A DNA stretch of 64,000 nucleotides from Polaribacter marinus. GTDB lineage: Bacteria; Bacteroidota; Bacteroidia; Flavobacteriales; Flavobacteriaceae. The notes under the pieces were generated by a model that saw only the letters and a program-made list of their open reading frames with translations, had not been told where the DNA came from and did not search any database. Made by a program: the position numbers and the translations under genes. This document shows positions 41,618-51,291 of the stretch, in pieces. The stretch is from positions 1 to 64,000 of the forward strand of contig NZ_JAKQYM010000010.1 of assembly GCF_022662535.1 (NCBI RefSeq), written 5' to 3'. Each line of letters opens with the position of its first letter. Positions within the stretch are counted from its first letter, which is position 1.

Positions 41618-41641
41618 ATGTTTTTGTAAGAAGAGTAAAAC

Positions 41642-42829
41642 CTATAATTTTATTTTTTCTTTTAAGTTGATGATTTTTTCATCCTTTACATTTAAATAGC
41701 GTTTACTTCCTAGGTATCTGTTTTTATTAAATTCATCGTAATTAGATTGTGATGCATCCATAGAACTTATGTGAATGTTTCCTGAAGAATGAATAAATTC
41801 CATTTTACCATTTCCTAACCATATACCAACATGAGTAACACGTTGTTTTTTCTTTTCTGTCGCTTTTTTACCAAAGAATAATAAATCACCTTTTTCTAAG
41901 CCTTCAAACTTCAAATCTTTGTCAACCACTTTTCCTGCATTAATTTGCTGCGAAGCATCTCTAGGAATTACAAATCCATTCATTAAATAGACCATTTTTG
42001 TAAAACCACTACAATCCATTCCTTTAGAAGAAGTTCCACCCCATAAATAAGGAATTCCGTTAAAACTTTTGGCAATGCTTTCTATATTTTCTTTTGAAGT
42101 AATGCTATTTTCTAACCATGAATTATAAATTACAGCTTCATCTTTTTTTAAGAAACCTATTCTGTTATCTGGATATGCTACTTCATAAAAATTTGGTGTT
42201 TCAGAAATGTATTTTAATAAACCACTTAAAGTAATGTCAGAAACAACAGAAGATGTATTATTTTTATTCTCATAAACATATCCGAAATTTTTTGTAAAAA
42301 TTACTTTTTTAGATTGGTTCCAAGTATCAAAATCAGTCTTATTCATTCTTGTAATTCCTCCTCTATCAACCCATGAAATATAATTATCGGGAGTTTGAAT
42401 TCTATAAAAATCACCTTTTTTATCTAATACTTTTAAAGACATACCCAATAAACCTTGTGTGCCCAATTCTGCAGAATGTTTTGGGTTGGAGCGAATATTT
42501 ATAACCGAATTTCTAGCGACTGCAAATTGTTTGTTTCCTACAGCAGAGTCTGGTAATATTCTAACATTATTTATAAACTCTAAATTTCTATTTTTTAAGC
42601 TATCTAAAAGAATCGTAAAAGCTTTTTTAGAAGTAGTTTCTCCTTCTAAAATTAATTGATCATCTGTAAAATTAAAAGTAATGTCAAATAATTCTACTCT
42701 TTTATCTGGAGCATATTCATTTTTTATAGATGAATGAATGGCTTGCAATTCAGTAATGTTTTTTGTATTGTCTTTACAAGAGAATAAAAAAACTAATAAT
42801 AAAACAGAAAAGTATTTAGTTAACTTCAT
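41642..42829 (-). CDS. NlpC/P60 lipoprotein with SH3-like domains
   Basis: This 395-residue cell-wall hydrolase has a lipoprotein signal (LFSC, about Cys18). Two SH3-like segments follow (about 105-165 and 175-235, e.g. VINIRSNPKHSAELGTQGLLGM). The C-terminal C40 peptidase domain has its Cys in WGGTSSKGMDCSGF and His in THVGIWLGNG. It probably cleaves peptide cross-links in peptidoglycan from the outer-membrane side. On the minus strand TAGTTTTG (42862-42855) is a possible -7 box. Confidence 0.88.
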   Translation of the reverse strand: MKLTKYFSVLLLVFLFSCKDNTKNITELQAIHSSIKNEYAPDKRVELFDITFNFTDDQLILEGETTSKKAFTILLDSLKNRNLEFINNVRILPDSAVGNKQFAVARNSVINIRSNPKHSAELGTQGLLGMSLKVLDKKGDFYRIQTPDNYISWVDRGGITRMNKTDFDTWNQSKKVIFTKNFGYVYENKNNTSSVVSDITLSGLLKYISETPNFYEVAYPDNRIGFLKKDEAVIYNSWLENSITSKENIESIAKSFNGIPYLWGGTSSKGMDCSGFTKMVYLMNGFVIPRDASQQINAGKVVDKDLKFEGLEKGDLLFFGKKATEKKKQRVTHVGIWLGNGKMEFIHSSGNIHISSMDASQSNYDEFNKNRYLGSKRYLNVKDEKIINLKEKIKL

Positions 42830-42949
42830 GTGAAATGTATTTTTTGCTAAAATACAAAACTAAATTACTGTTTTGCAAAATGAAGAATATCATTTTTCTA
42901 AATTAATAGCAACCTAATTTTATTAATTTTTGAAATTCGTAGCTAAAAA

Positions 42950-42980
42950 TTGAAATCTAAAAATGATTGTTTTATATTTG
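42950..42980 (+). promoter_or_regulatory. Promoter of the kynurenine operon
   Basis: TTG (42950-42952) and TATATTTG (42973-42980) are spaced by 20 bases, close to the Bacteroidetes consensus of TTG and TAnnTTTG with 19-21 bases between. The box is 26 bases before the kynU start codon. Confidence 0.55.
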
Positions 42981-43006
42981 AAGACAATCATTTTCTATTT
43001 TAAATA

Positions 43007-44269
43007 ATGACGTATAAAAACACACTTGAGTACGCTAAACAACAAGATAAAGACGACCAACTTTCTTCTTTGCGAAATCGATTTCATATTCCTAAAGATA
43101 AAAACGGTAAAGATTGGTTGTATTTTACAGGGAATTCTTTAGGATTACAACCAAAATCTACCAAAGAATATATCAATCAAGAATTAGAAGATTGGGCAAA
43201 TTTGGGTGTAGAAGGTCATTTTGAAGCAAAAAACCCTTGGTTAAATTATCATGAATTATTAACCGATACAATGGCCAAAATTGTTGGGGCAAAACCCATT
43301 GAAGTTGTTGTAATGAATACACTTACAACAAACCTTCATTTGTTAATGGTGTCTTTTTACAGGCCAACAAAAACAAAATATAAGATTGTAATAGAATCGG
43401 ATGCTTTTCCTTCAGATAGATATGCGGTGCAATCTCAGTTAAAATTTCACGGTTTTGATGAAGAGGTAGGTTTAATTGAGTGGAAACCAAGAGAAGGAGA
43501 AGAATTGTTAAATATTGAAGATTTAGAAACAATATTAGAATTTGAGGGTGATGAAGTTGCAATGTTGCTAATTGGAGGCGTAAATTATTACACAGGTCAG
43601 TTTTTAGATTTAAAAAGAATTGCTGAAATAGGACATAAAAAAAACTGTGTCGTTGGTATCGATTTGGCTCATGGAGCAGGAAACATTCAACCAGATTTAC
43701 ATAACTCTGGAGTAGATTTTGCAGCTTGGTGTTCTTATAAATATTTAAATGCTGGCCCAGGAAGTTTGTCGGGATTATTTGTACACGAAAAACATTCTGA
43801 TAATAAAGAATTACCTCGCTTTGGAGGTTGGTGGAATCACAATAAAGAAACTCGTTTTAACATGCGTCAACCTTTTGATGTGATGCAAGGTGCAGAAGGT
43901 TGGCAATTAAGTAATCCGCCCATATTATCTATGGCAGCTATTAAAGCATCTTTAGATTTATTTGATGAAGTTGGCATGGAAGCTTTAAGAGAAAAATCAG
44001 AAAAATTAACAGGGTATTTCGAGTTTTTAATCAATGAAATTGGTTCTGATGATATTAAAATTATTACTCCTTCAAACCCAAAAGAACGAGGTTGTCAATT
44101 ATCCATTCAAGTAAAAAATGCGGATAAAAGTTTGCATAAAAAACTTACAGAGAGAAATGTTATTACAGATTGGAGAGAACCCGATGTTATACGTTGTGCT
44201 CCAGTGCCATTATACAATTCTTTTGAGGATGTATATAAAATGGTTCTTATATTAAAAGACTTATTATAA
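43007..44269 (+). CDS. kynU: Kynureninase
   Basis: This 420-residue PLP enzyme has the kynureninase pattern: YFTGNSLGLQPKST at the start, GVDFAAWCSYKYLNAGPGS carrying the PLP lysine, and WWNHNKETRFNM. It cleaves kynurenine or 3-hydroxykynurenine to anthranilate or 3-hydroxyanthranilate plus alanine. It is the first gene of the operon that leads to 2-aminomuconate. Its stop codon overlaps the kmo start by one base. Confidence 0.94.
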   Translation: MTYKNTLEYAKQQDKDDQLSSLRNRFHIPKDKNGKDWLYFTGNSLGLQPKSTKEYINQELEDWANLGVEGHFEAKNPWLNYHELLTDTMAKIVGAKPIEVVVMNTLTTNLHLLMVSFYRPTKTKYKIVIESDAFPSDRYAVQSQLKFHGFDEEVGLIEWKPREGEELLNIEDLETILEFEGDEVAMLLIGGVNYYTGQFLDLKRIAEIGHKKNCVVGIDLAHGAGNIQPDLHNSGVDFAAWCSYKYLNAGPGSLSGLFVHEKHSDNKELPRFGGWWNHNKETRFNMRQPFDVMQGAEGWQLSNPPILSMAAIKASLDLFDEVGMEALREKSEKLTGYFEFLINEIGSDDIKIITPSNPKERGCQLSIQVKNADKSLHKKLTERNVITDWREPDVIRCAPVPLYNSFEDVYKMVLILKDLL

Positions 44270-45678
44270 TGAACAAAAATGATAAAATATTAATAATTGG
44301 AGCAGGTTTATGTGGAAGTTTACTTGCATTACGATTGGCTCAAAGAGGGTACAAAGTAGAAATGTATGAAAGCAGACCCGATTTAAGAACTACCGATATT
44401 TCAGCAGGAAGATCTATCAATTTAGCATTGTCAGATAGAGGGTTTAAAGCTTTGCGATTGTGTGGTGTAGAAGATAAGGCACGAGAAATTTGTATTTCAA
44501 TGTATGGACGATTAATGCACGATACAAAAGGCAATACGTTTGCATCTAATTATTCTGGAAGGGAAAATGAATATATCAACTCAATTTCTAGAGGAGATTT
44601 AAACGGAATTTTATTAACAGAAGCCGAGAAACACAAAAATGTAAATATTCATTTTAATAAAAAATGTACTTCTGTAGATATAGAAAATACAATTGCTCAT
44701 TTTAAAGATTATAAAACCAAAGAAGAATTTTCGATTAATGCTGAGGTGATTTTTGGAACTGATGGCGCTGGTTCTGTATTAAGAAAAAGCTATTATTTAG
44801 AAAAAAAATTCTTGTTTTCTTATGCTCAAAACTATTTGAATCACGGTTATAAAGAATTAGAAATCCCTGCAGATAACAGTGGGAAACATCAAATTAGCAA
44901 TCAGCATTTACACATTTGGCCTCGTGGCGATTTTATGTTAATTGCCCTACCAAATTTAGATGGAAGTTTTACGGTTACACTTTTCTTAAGTTATGATGAA
45001 GGTGAGTATAATTTTAATAATTTAACATCTGAAGAAAAAATAACACAGTTTTTTGAACAAGAATTCCCCGATGCGTTAGCGTTAATTCCAAAGATTAAGG
45101 AAGAATTTTTAAACAATCCAACAGGTGCATTAGGAACCGTAAAATGTTCGCCTTGGTCTTATCAAAATAACACCATTTTATTGGGAGATGCAGCACATGC
45201 AATTGTACCTTTTTACGGACAAGGAATGAATGCATCGTTTGAAGATGTTACTGTTTTTGATGAAATTTTAGAGAAAGGTTTGAGCAATTGGAACTTGATT
45301 TTTAAAACTTTTGAAAAAGAAAGAAAACAAGATACAGATGCCATTGCAGATTTAGCGATTGATAATTTTTATGAAATGCGAGATCATGTTGCTAATCCAT
45401 TATTTAAAGAAAAAAGAAAGATTGAAATGGATCTAGAAAAACATTTTCCAAATCAATATTCTTCTAAATATTCTATGGTTACTTTTAATGATGAAATTGG
45501 CTATAATGAAGCCATGAAAAAAGGAAGAGCACAAGATAAAGCCTTGTTAAACTTAATTGCTGATGATGAAGTGCATACGCATTTAAACATGAGTAAAGAG
45601 GAACTGAAAGTTATTTTAGAAAAAGTAAAAGTAGAAACGAATAACATTTTAGAAGAAGATAAAATTGCAGGATTATAA
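44269..45678 (+). CDS. kmo: Kynurenine 3-monooxygenase
   Basis: This 469-residue FAD enzyme has an FAD-binding GAGLCGSLLALRLAQRGY at residues 11-28, DISAGRSINLALSDRG, and GDAAHAIVPFYGQGMNASFEDV near residue 305. This matches kynurenine 3-monooxygenase. It hydroxylates kynurenine with NADPH and oxygen. It starts on the last base of the kynU stop codon and abuts the DUF1697 gene. The C-terminal part (about 380-469) lacks a clear membrane segment. Confidence 0.92.
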   Translation: MNKNDKILIIGAGLCGSLLALRLAQRGYKVEMYESRPDLRTTDISAGRSINLALSDRGFKALRLCGVEDKAREICISMYGRLMHDTKGNTFASNYSGRENEYINSISRGDLNGILLTEAEKHKNVNIHFNKKCTSVDIENTIAHFKDYKTKEEFSINAEVIFGTDGAGSVLRKSYYLEKKFLFSYAQNYLNHGYKELEIPADNSGKHQISNQHLHIWPRGDFMLIALPNLDGSFTVTLFLSYDEGEYNFNNLTSEEKITQFFEQEFPDALALIPKIKEEFLNNPTGALGTVKCSPWSYQNNTILLGDAAHAIVPFYGQGMNASFEDVTVFDEILEKGLSNWNLIFKTFEKERKQDTDAIADLAIDNFYEMRDHVANPLFKEKRKIEMDLEKHFPNQYSSKYSMVTFNDEIGYNEAMKKGRAQDKALLNLIADDEVHTHLNMSKEELKVILEKVKVETNNILEEDKIAGL

Positions 45679-46197
45679 ATGAAAACATTTATTGTTTTAT
45701 TACGCGGAATTAATGTCTCAGGAAAAAACAAACTCCCTATGGCAGAATTGCGTAATTTATTAAATATTTTAGATTTTAAAAATGTACAAACGTATATCCA
45801 AAGCGGAAATATTATTTTAGATTCTGAGGATAGTAAATCAATAGTTTGTCAAAAAATAAAAGAAGGGATTTTAAACCAATTTGGTTATGATGTTCCAGTT
45901 ATTGCAAGAACAATATCTGAATGGAAAATAGCAATTGATAATTATCCTTTTTCTTTAGAAAATGAAAAAATAGTTGCGTTTACTTTTTTAGATAGAAGCC
46001 CTAAAATTTCTGAAATTGAAATCAAAAATATAAGAGGAGATCAATTTAAAATTGCAAATGAAGTTGTGTATTTATATTGTCCAATAGGCTTTGGCAAAAC
46101 TAAGATCACTAATAATGTTTTAGAGAAAAAATTAAATGTAATAGCAACCACAAGAAATTTTAAAACCACAGAAAAGTTATTAGAATTGGCAAAATAG
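45679..46197 (+). CDS. DUF1697 family protein
   Basis: This 172-residue protein is a DUF1697 member, with FIVLLRGINVSGKNKLPMAELRNLL, VQTYIQSGNIIL and KKLNVIATTRNFKTTEKLLELA. The family function is unknown. It sits without any gap between kmo and an FAD monooxygenase gene, so it is part of the operon, though a catabolic role is not established. Confidence 0.9.
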   Translation: MKTFIVLLRGINVSGKNKLPMAELRNLLNILDFKNVQTYIQSGNIILDSEDSKSIVCQKIKEGILNQFGYDVPVIARTISEWKIAIDNYPFSLENEKIVAFTFLDRSPKISEIEIKNIRGDQFKIANEVVYLYCPIGFGKTKITNNVLEKKLNVIATTRNFKTTEKLLELAK

Positions 46198-46198
46198 A

Positions 46199-47344
46199 AT
46201 GATGTATACAATTATTGGTGCAGGAATCGGAGGTCTTTCAACAGCATTAGCTTTTGAGGCAAAGGGAATTCCATATCAAATTTTTGAAAAAGCACCAGCG
46301 TTAAATGAAGTGGGGGCAGGGATTTGGTTGGCTCCAAATGCATTACAAGTTTTAGAGGACTTACAAGTATTAGAAGAGGTAAAAGAAAAAGGAAATGCAA
46401 TAGATAGAATTACCATAGGAAAACCAGATTTATCGCCATTGTCAGATATTCAACAAGATATCTTTAAAGACAAATATGGGTTTACAACCATTTCTATTCA
46501 CAGAGCTGCTCTTCAAAAATTACTGTTTGATAAAATTCCGAAAGATAAAATATTTTTAAATAAAGGATTTCAATCTTTTAAAGAATTAAAATCAGGAAAA
46601 ATAGAAATAACTTTTAACGATACTTCTAAAACAGAAACCAATTTTTTAATTGGCGCAGATGGTATAAACTCTAAAGTTAGAAATCAACTGTTTCCAGATA
46701 GTAGAAGAAGGTATTCTGGTCAAACATGTTGGCGTGGAGTTGTAGATTTAAAATTAGATGAAAAATATGCTCATAGAGGCTTTGAGCTTTGGGGAAATCA
46801 AATCCGATTTGGAATTTCTGAAGTAGCAAAAGATAAAGTTTATTGGTTTGCTGTTATTTTATCGGCAGAAAATAGTGAAGATGATAAGAGATTTGTAAAA
46901 GAAAAACTACAGAGTTTATTTTTTGATTTCCATCCTTTAGTTTTAAAATTAATTTCAGAAACACCAGTACATCAAATTTTAAAAAATGATATTAACGATT
47001 TAAAACCTTTACCGAATTGGTATAAAGGAAATATCTGTTTAATTGGTGATGCTGGTCATGCAACAACTCCCAATATGGGGCAGGGAGGTGCACAAGCGAT
47101 AGAGGATGCCTATTATTTAAGTAATTTAATTAATGAAAATACAGGTAAAAACGTATTTAAATTATTTCAAGAGCAAAGGCATAAGAAGGTGAAAACAGTT
47201 GTAAATCAATCTTGGAGTACTGGTAAAATGGCACATTGGAAATACGGAAAAAGGATGAGAAACTTTATTTTAAAGAATATGCCTAAAAAAATAATAGAAA
47301 AAAAGATGTTTGAAATGTATCATATCGATAAATTTCAAAATTAA
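46199..47344 (+). CDS. FAD-dependent monooxygenase
   Basis: This 381-residue class A flavoprotein monooxygenase has GAGIGGLSTALAFEAKG at the N-terminus, a mid motif GADGINSKVR, and GDAGHATTPNMGQGGAQAIEDA near residue 285. This resembles salicylate or 6-hydroxynicotinate hydroxylases. It lies between DUF1697 and RidA genes of the kynurenine operon, so its substrate may be an aromatic intermediate or side product. A second ATG one codon later is an alternative start. Confidence 0.85.
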   Translation: MMYTIIGAGIGGLSTALAFEAKGIPYQIFEKAPALNEVGAGIWLAPNALQVLEDLQVLEEVKEKGNAIDRITIGKPDLSPLSDIQQDIFKDKYGFTTISIHRAALQKLLFDKIPKDKIFLNKGFQSFKELKSGKIEITFNDTSKTETNFLIGADGINSKVRNQLFPDSRRRYSGQTCWRGVVDLKLDEKYAHRGFELWGNQIRFGISEVAKDKVYWFAVILSAENSEDDKRFVKEKLQSLFFDFHPLVLKLISETPVHQILKNDINDLKPLPNWYKGNICLIGDAGHATTPNMGQGGAQAIEDAYYLSNLINENTGKNVFKLFQEQRHKKVKTVVNQSWSTGKMAHWKYGKRMRNFILKNMPKKIIEKKMFEMYHIDKFQN

Positions 47345-47359
47345 TTTTAAACAAAATAA

Positions 47360-47764
47360 ATGTCAGAAAAAAAAGTAACACCCAGAGGCGCATATCCACA
47401 TGTAAAAGTTGTGGGCGATTTTATTTTTGTTTCAGGAACAAGTTCAAGAAGAGCAGATAATACAATTGCAGGAGTTGATATTATTGATGAAATGGGAACA
47501 AAGTATTTAAATATTGAAACTCAAACGCGTGAAGTTTTAAAAAACATCGATAAAACTCTAAAAACAGTTGGTGCAAGCATAAAAGATGTTGTAGATGTTT
47601 CTACATTCTTAGTAAATATGAATGATTTTGCAGGTTATAATAAAGCCTATGCAGAGTTTTTTGACAAAGAAACAGGACCAACAAGAACCACAGTTGCTGT
47701 ACATCAATTACCACATCCAGATTTGGTGGTAGAGATTAAAGTAACGGCTTACAAAAAGTGCTAA
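47360..47764 (+). CDS. RidA/YjgF family protein, likely 2-aminomuconate deaminase
   Basis: This 134-residue protein is of the RidA superfamily. It has [47 protein letters not shown] and [26 protein letters not shown], where the conserved Arg is in PTRTTV. In known 2-aminomuconate pathways a RidA-like enzyme removes ammonia from 2-aminomuconate. The neighbouring aldehyde dehydrogenase and dioxygenase support that role. The gene is directly followed by the dehydrogenase gene. Confidence 0.82.
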   Translation: MSEKKVTPRGAYPHVKVVGDFIFVSGTSSRRADNTIAGVDIIDEMGTKYLNIETQTREVLKNIDKTLKTVGASIKDVVDVSTFLVNMNDFAGYNKAYAEFFDKETGPTRTTVAVHQLPHPDLVVEIKVTAYKKC

Positions 47765-49207
47765 ATGAAAATTAAAAACTATATCAACGGAGAATTTATA
47801 AATCCAATTCAAAATAACTGGATTGAGAATTATAACCCTGCTATTGGAGAGGTCTATGGACAGATTCCTGATTCTACAAAAGAAGATGTAGAAAAAGCAG
47901 TAGAAGCGGCCAAAAAAGCTTTTCCAAAATGGAGCAATACTACCTTAGATAAAAGAAGTAAAATCTTATCAAAAATTGCAGCTTTAATTTTAGAAAAGTT
48001 AGATTTTTTAGCAGCAGCAGAATCAAAAGATAATGGAAAACCAATCAGTTTAGCAGCACAAATAGATATTCCAAGAGCTGCTGCAAACTTTCAGTTTTTT
48101 GCCAATGCCATTACTCAGTTTTCATCAGAAGCTCACGAAAGTGTTGGTCTAAATGCTATGAATTTTACATTGCGTCAGCCAATAGGTGTTGTAGGATGTA
48201 TTTCTCCTTGGAATTTACCTTTGTATTTATTTACCTGGAAAATTGCACCCGCAATTGCTGCAGGAAATTGTGTCGTTGCAAAACCAAGCGAAGTTACTCC
48301 AATGACCGCTTATCTGTTAGGCGAAATTTGTACAGAAGCTGGGCTTCCTAAAGGTGTTTTAAATATTGTTCATGGTTTGGGAACTTCAACAGGTCAAGCC
48401 ATTGTAGAACATCCAAATATAAAAGCGATTTCATTTACTGGAGGCACAGCAACAGGTGCACATATTGCTAGAGTGGCAGCGCCAATGTTTAAGAAATTAT
48501 CTTTAGAATTGGGAGGCAAAAACCCAAATATCATTTTTGCAGATTGCGATTATGAAAAAATGTTGGCAACTACAATTCGTTCGTCATTTGCCAATCAAGG
48601 ACAAATTTGTTTATGCGGAAGTAGAATTTTTGTGGAAGAAAAAATCTATGATAGATTTAAGCAAGATTTTATTGAAAAAGTAGCAGCTTTAAAAGTTGGA
48701 AATCCTTCTGAAAAAGACACCAATATTGGTGCTTTGGTTTCTAAAGAGCATTTAGAAAAAGTGAAATCTTATATTGATATTGCAGAAAATGAGGGTGGAA
48801 AAATCCTTTTGGGAGGTAGTAAAGTTGTTGTAGAAGGAAATGAAAAAGGGTATTATTTACAACCTACGATTATTGAAGTTTTTGATAATCAATGTAAATT
48901 AAATCAAGAAGAAATTTTCGGACCAGTAGTTACTATAATGTCTTTTAAAACTGATGAAGAAGCCTTAACTTTAGCAAATGATGTAAAATATGGGTTGTCT
49001 GCTACAGTCTGGACAAATAATTTAAATAGAACGATGCAGTTTTCTAAACAATTACAAACAGGAATTGTTTGGGTAAATACTTGGTTAATGAGAGACTTAA
49101 GAACACCTTTTGGTGGGCAAAAAGCAAGCGGTGTAGGACGTGAAGGAGGTTTTGAAGCATTGCAATTTTTTACGGAAGCTAAAAACATTTGTATACAATA
49201 TGAATAA
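47765..49207 (+). CDS. nbaE: Aldehyde dehydrogenase, likely 2-aminomuconic semialdehyde dehydrogenase
   Basis: This 480-residue aldehyde dehydrogenase has its catalytic Glu in LELGGKNPNI and its catalytic Cys in GQICLCGSR. It also has TGGTATG and EEIFGPVVTIM. It probably oxidises 2-aminomuconate 6-semialdehyde with NAD, formed after the ACMSD step encoded later in the operon. The specificity is inferred from position. Its stop overlaps the next small gene. Confidence 0.87.
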   Translation: MKIKNYINGEFINPIQNNWIENYNPAIGEVYGQIPDSTKEDVEKAVEAAKKAFPKWSNTTLDKRSKILSKIAALILEKLDFLAAAESKDNGKPISLAAQIDIPRAAANFQFFANAITQFSSEAHESVGLNAMNFTLRQPIGVVGCISPWNLPLYLFTWKIAPAIAAGNCVVAKPSEVTPMTAYLLGEICTEAGLPKGVLNIVHGLGTSTGQAIVEHPNIKAISFTGGTATGAHIARVAAPMFKKLSLELGGKNPNIIFADCDYEKMLATTIRSSFANQGQICLCGSRIFVEEKIYDRFKQDFIEKVAALKVGNPSEKDTNIGALVSKEHLEKVKSYIDIAENEGGKILLGGSKVVVEGNEKGYYLQPTIIEVFDNQCKLNQEEIFGPVVTIMSFKTDEEALTLANDVKYGLSATVWTNNLNRTMQFSKQLQTGIVWVNTWLMRDLRTPFGGQKASGVGREGGFEALQFFTEAKNICIQYE

Positions 49208-49415
49208 AAATATAAAAGAAAAAATCGTTGCAGTATGTGATGATAAGATTGCTAAAAAAGGAGATAATGTTGGATTATCTTTTTATGCGTTCTTTAAAAA
49301 TAAAAATGACAATCCAACTTTGTTAATGGAAGTTGCAAAATGGTGGATAGAAACTCATAAATTAGATCATTTTGAGAAAGCTGTAAAGATTAAGAAAATG
49401 ATTAAAAATAGTTGA
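49200..49415 (+). CDS. Small hypothetical protein in kynurenine operon
   Basis: This 71-residue soluble protein starts at ATG 49200, inside the last codons of the aldehyde dehydrogenase but in another frame. It is basic and helical (MEVAKWWIETHKLDHFEKAVKIKKMIKNS). It has no recognised family. The overlap suggests translational coupling, and it may be a small accessory factor. Confidence 0.55.
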   Translation: MNKNIKEKIVAVCDDKIAKKGDNVGLSFYAFFKNKNDNPTLLMEVAKWWIETHKLDHFEKAVKIKKMIKNS

Positions 49416-49426
49416 TAAAATTAAAT

Positions 49427-49939
49427 ATGAAAAAATATAAAACAATACTAATATTCTTTTTTTTTACACTTAACTTAATTAGTCAGAATAAAACTGAAGT
49501 ATATGAGACAGATAATTATTTTATTAAATATCCTATCGATTGGAATTTAAATTCTTCGGGTATTGGTAATACAAATTTTGCTGTTACTTCTCCATTATCA
49601 TCTAAAGAAGATGGTTTTAGTGAGAATGTAAATCTAATTATACAAGATTTAAAAGGTATGAAATTTGATTTAGATAGATATACTTCTATTTCTAAACAAC
49701 AATTATTATCAATTCCTAAGGGTGAAATTTTAGATAGTAAGAGAATTAGAACAGAAGGTTTAGAATATCATACGTTAACTTTTAAAGGTTTTTTAGAAAA
49801 CAGAAACTTAAAGGGAAAACAGATTTATATCATTAAAAATAAGAAAGCCTATGTTTTAACTTATACAGCTTTAGAAAAAGATTACGAGTTATATTTAGAA
49901 AAGGCAAACCGAATATTAAAAAGTTTTAAATTAAAATAA
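49427..49939 (+). CDS. Secreted PsbP/DcrB-like protein
   Basis: This 170-residue protein has a signal peptide (FFFFTLNLISQ) and a compact domain in the style of PsbP or DcrB: DNYFIKYPIDWNLNSSGIGNT, SENVNLIIQDLKG, GLEYHTLTFKG. Such proteins are found in many Bacteroidetes with unknown function. The ATG at 49427 is chosen over 49412. It lies in the kynurenine operon, abutting the SDR gene. Confidence 0.65.
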   Translation: MKKYKTILIFFFFTLNLISQNKTEVYETDNYFIKYPIDWNLNSSGIGNTNFAVTSPLSSKEDGFSENVNLIIQDLKGMKFDLDRYTSISKQQLLSIPKGEILDSKRIRTEGLEYHTLTFKGFLENRNLKGKQIYIIKNKKAYVLTYTALEKDYELYLEKANRILKSFKLK

Positions 49940-50719
49940 ATGAATTTAAACCTAAAAAATAAAAACGCACTAGTTTGCGGGAGTACTCAAGGAATTGGAA
50001 AAGCAACAGCAATTTTATTAGCTGAAGAAGGAGCAAATGTGACTTTAATAGCTAGAAATGAAGAAAAGTTAAAAGTAGTTTTGTCGGAACTTTCTAAAAA
50101 TCAGAATCAATGTCATAGTTATTTAGTGGCGGATTTTTCGAATCCAAACGATCTGAAAGATGTTTTAGAAAAATCAAAATTGCAATTTCATATTTTGGTA
50201 AACAATACAGGAGGTCCTGCTGGTGGTCCCATATTTAACGCTAAAATTGAAGAATTTGAAAAAGCTTTTACACAGCATCTAAAATGCAATCATGTGTTAG
50301 TACAAACTTTGGTTCCGTTTATGAAAGAGCAAAGTTTTGGTAGAATTGTTAATATCATTTCCACTTCAGTTAAACAGCCTTTAGATGGTTTGGGAGTTTC
50401 TAATACTATTCGTGGAGCTGTTGCTAGTTGGTCTAAAACTTTAGCAAATGAATTGGGGCAATTTGGAATTACTGTAAACAATGTATTACCAGGAGCAACA
50501 GCAACGGAAAGATTAAATGAGATTATTAAAAATAAGTCTGTTAAAACTGGTTTATCTATTGATGAGGTAGCAAAAAATATGAAAAATGCTTCACCAGCAA
50601 AACGTTTTGCAAAACCAGAAGAAATCGCTGCAGCTGTTGTATTTTTAACGAGTGAAAAAGCAAGTTTTATTAATGGAATTAATGTTCCTGTAGATGGCGG
50701 AAGAACAAAAAGTTTGTAA
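49940..50719 (+). CDS. SDR-family protein without the usual Tyr-Lys pair
   Basis: This 259-residue short-chain dehydrogenase-like protein has a nucleotide-binding GSTQGIGKATA and NNTGGPAGGP. Where the catalytic YxxxK would lie, after IISTSVKQPLDGLGVS, the sequence reads NTIRGAVASW, so the tyrosine and lysine are missing. A group of SDR-like proteins with this SN-xx-R pattern exists; its chemistry may differ. It sits before the dioxygenase gene, in the position where pathway operons may carry a tautomerase or decarboxylase. Confidence 0.82.
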   Translation: MNLNLKNKNALVCGSTQGIGKATAILLAEEGANVTLIARNEEKLKVVLSELSKNQNQCHSYLVADFSNPNDLKDVLEKSKLQFHILVNNTGGPAGGPIFNAKIEEFEKAFTQHLKCNHVLVQTLVPFMKEQSFGRIVNIISTSVKQPLDGLGVSNTIRGAVASWSKTLANELGQFGITVNNVLPGATATERLNEIIKNKSVKTGLSIDEVAKNMKNASPAKRFAKPEEIAAAVVFLTSEKASFINGINVPVDGGRTKSL

Positions 50720-50763
50720 ATTGTCTTAGAATCTGAATATCAAATAATCTAAAAATCGTTGAA

Positions 50764-51291
50764 ATGAATTTAGTACAACCTTTAAATTTTAAAAAGTGGA
50801 TTGATGAACATCGTCATTTATTAAAACCTCCAGTAGGTAACAAACAAGTTTGGGATAATGGAGAATATATTGTGATGGTTGTTGGTGGACCCAATAATAG
50901 AAAAGATTATCATTATAATGAAACTCCTGAGTTTTTCTATCAGGTTGAAGGTGATATGATTTTAAAAATTATAGATGATAAAGGTAAGATGATTGATGTA
51001 GCAATTAATGAAGGTGATATTTATTTGTTACCAGCAAAAGTGCCACACTCTCCCCAAAGAAAAGAAAACACAGTGGGTTTGGTTATAGAATATCCACGCC
51101 CTAAAGGTATGTTAGATGCTTTAGAATGGTATTGTGAAAACTGTGGAAATCCACTATATAGAGAAGAATTTGCTTTAGATAATATTGAAACAGATATGCC
51201 CATAATTTTTGATAAATATTACTCAGATAAACAAAAATGTACCTGTAATAATTGTGGTACAATTATGGAAGCTCCAAATAAAATTAAATAA
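50764..51291 (+). CDS. nbaC: 3-hydroxyanthranilate 3,4-dioxygenase
   Basis: This 175-residue cupin enzyme matches bacterial 3-hydroxyanthranilate 3,4-dioxygenase. Metal ligands lie in DYHYNETPEFFYQVEG and LLPAKVPHSPQR. The C-terminal rubredoxin-like iron site (WYCENCG and KCTCNNCG, two CxxC pairs) is typical of the bacterial form. It cleaves the ring of 3-hydroxyanthranilate. The decarboxylase gene follows without a gap. Confidence 0.94.
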   Translation: MNLVQPLNFKKWIDEHRHLLKPPVGNKQVWDNGEYIVMVVGGPNNRKDYHYNETPEFFYQVEGDMILKIIDDKGKMIDVAINEGDIYLLPAKVPHSPQRKENTVGLVIEYPRPKGMLDALEWYCENCGNPLYREEFALDNIETDMPIIFDKYYSDKQKCTCNNCGTIMEAPNKIK

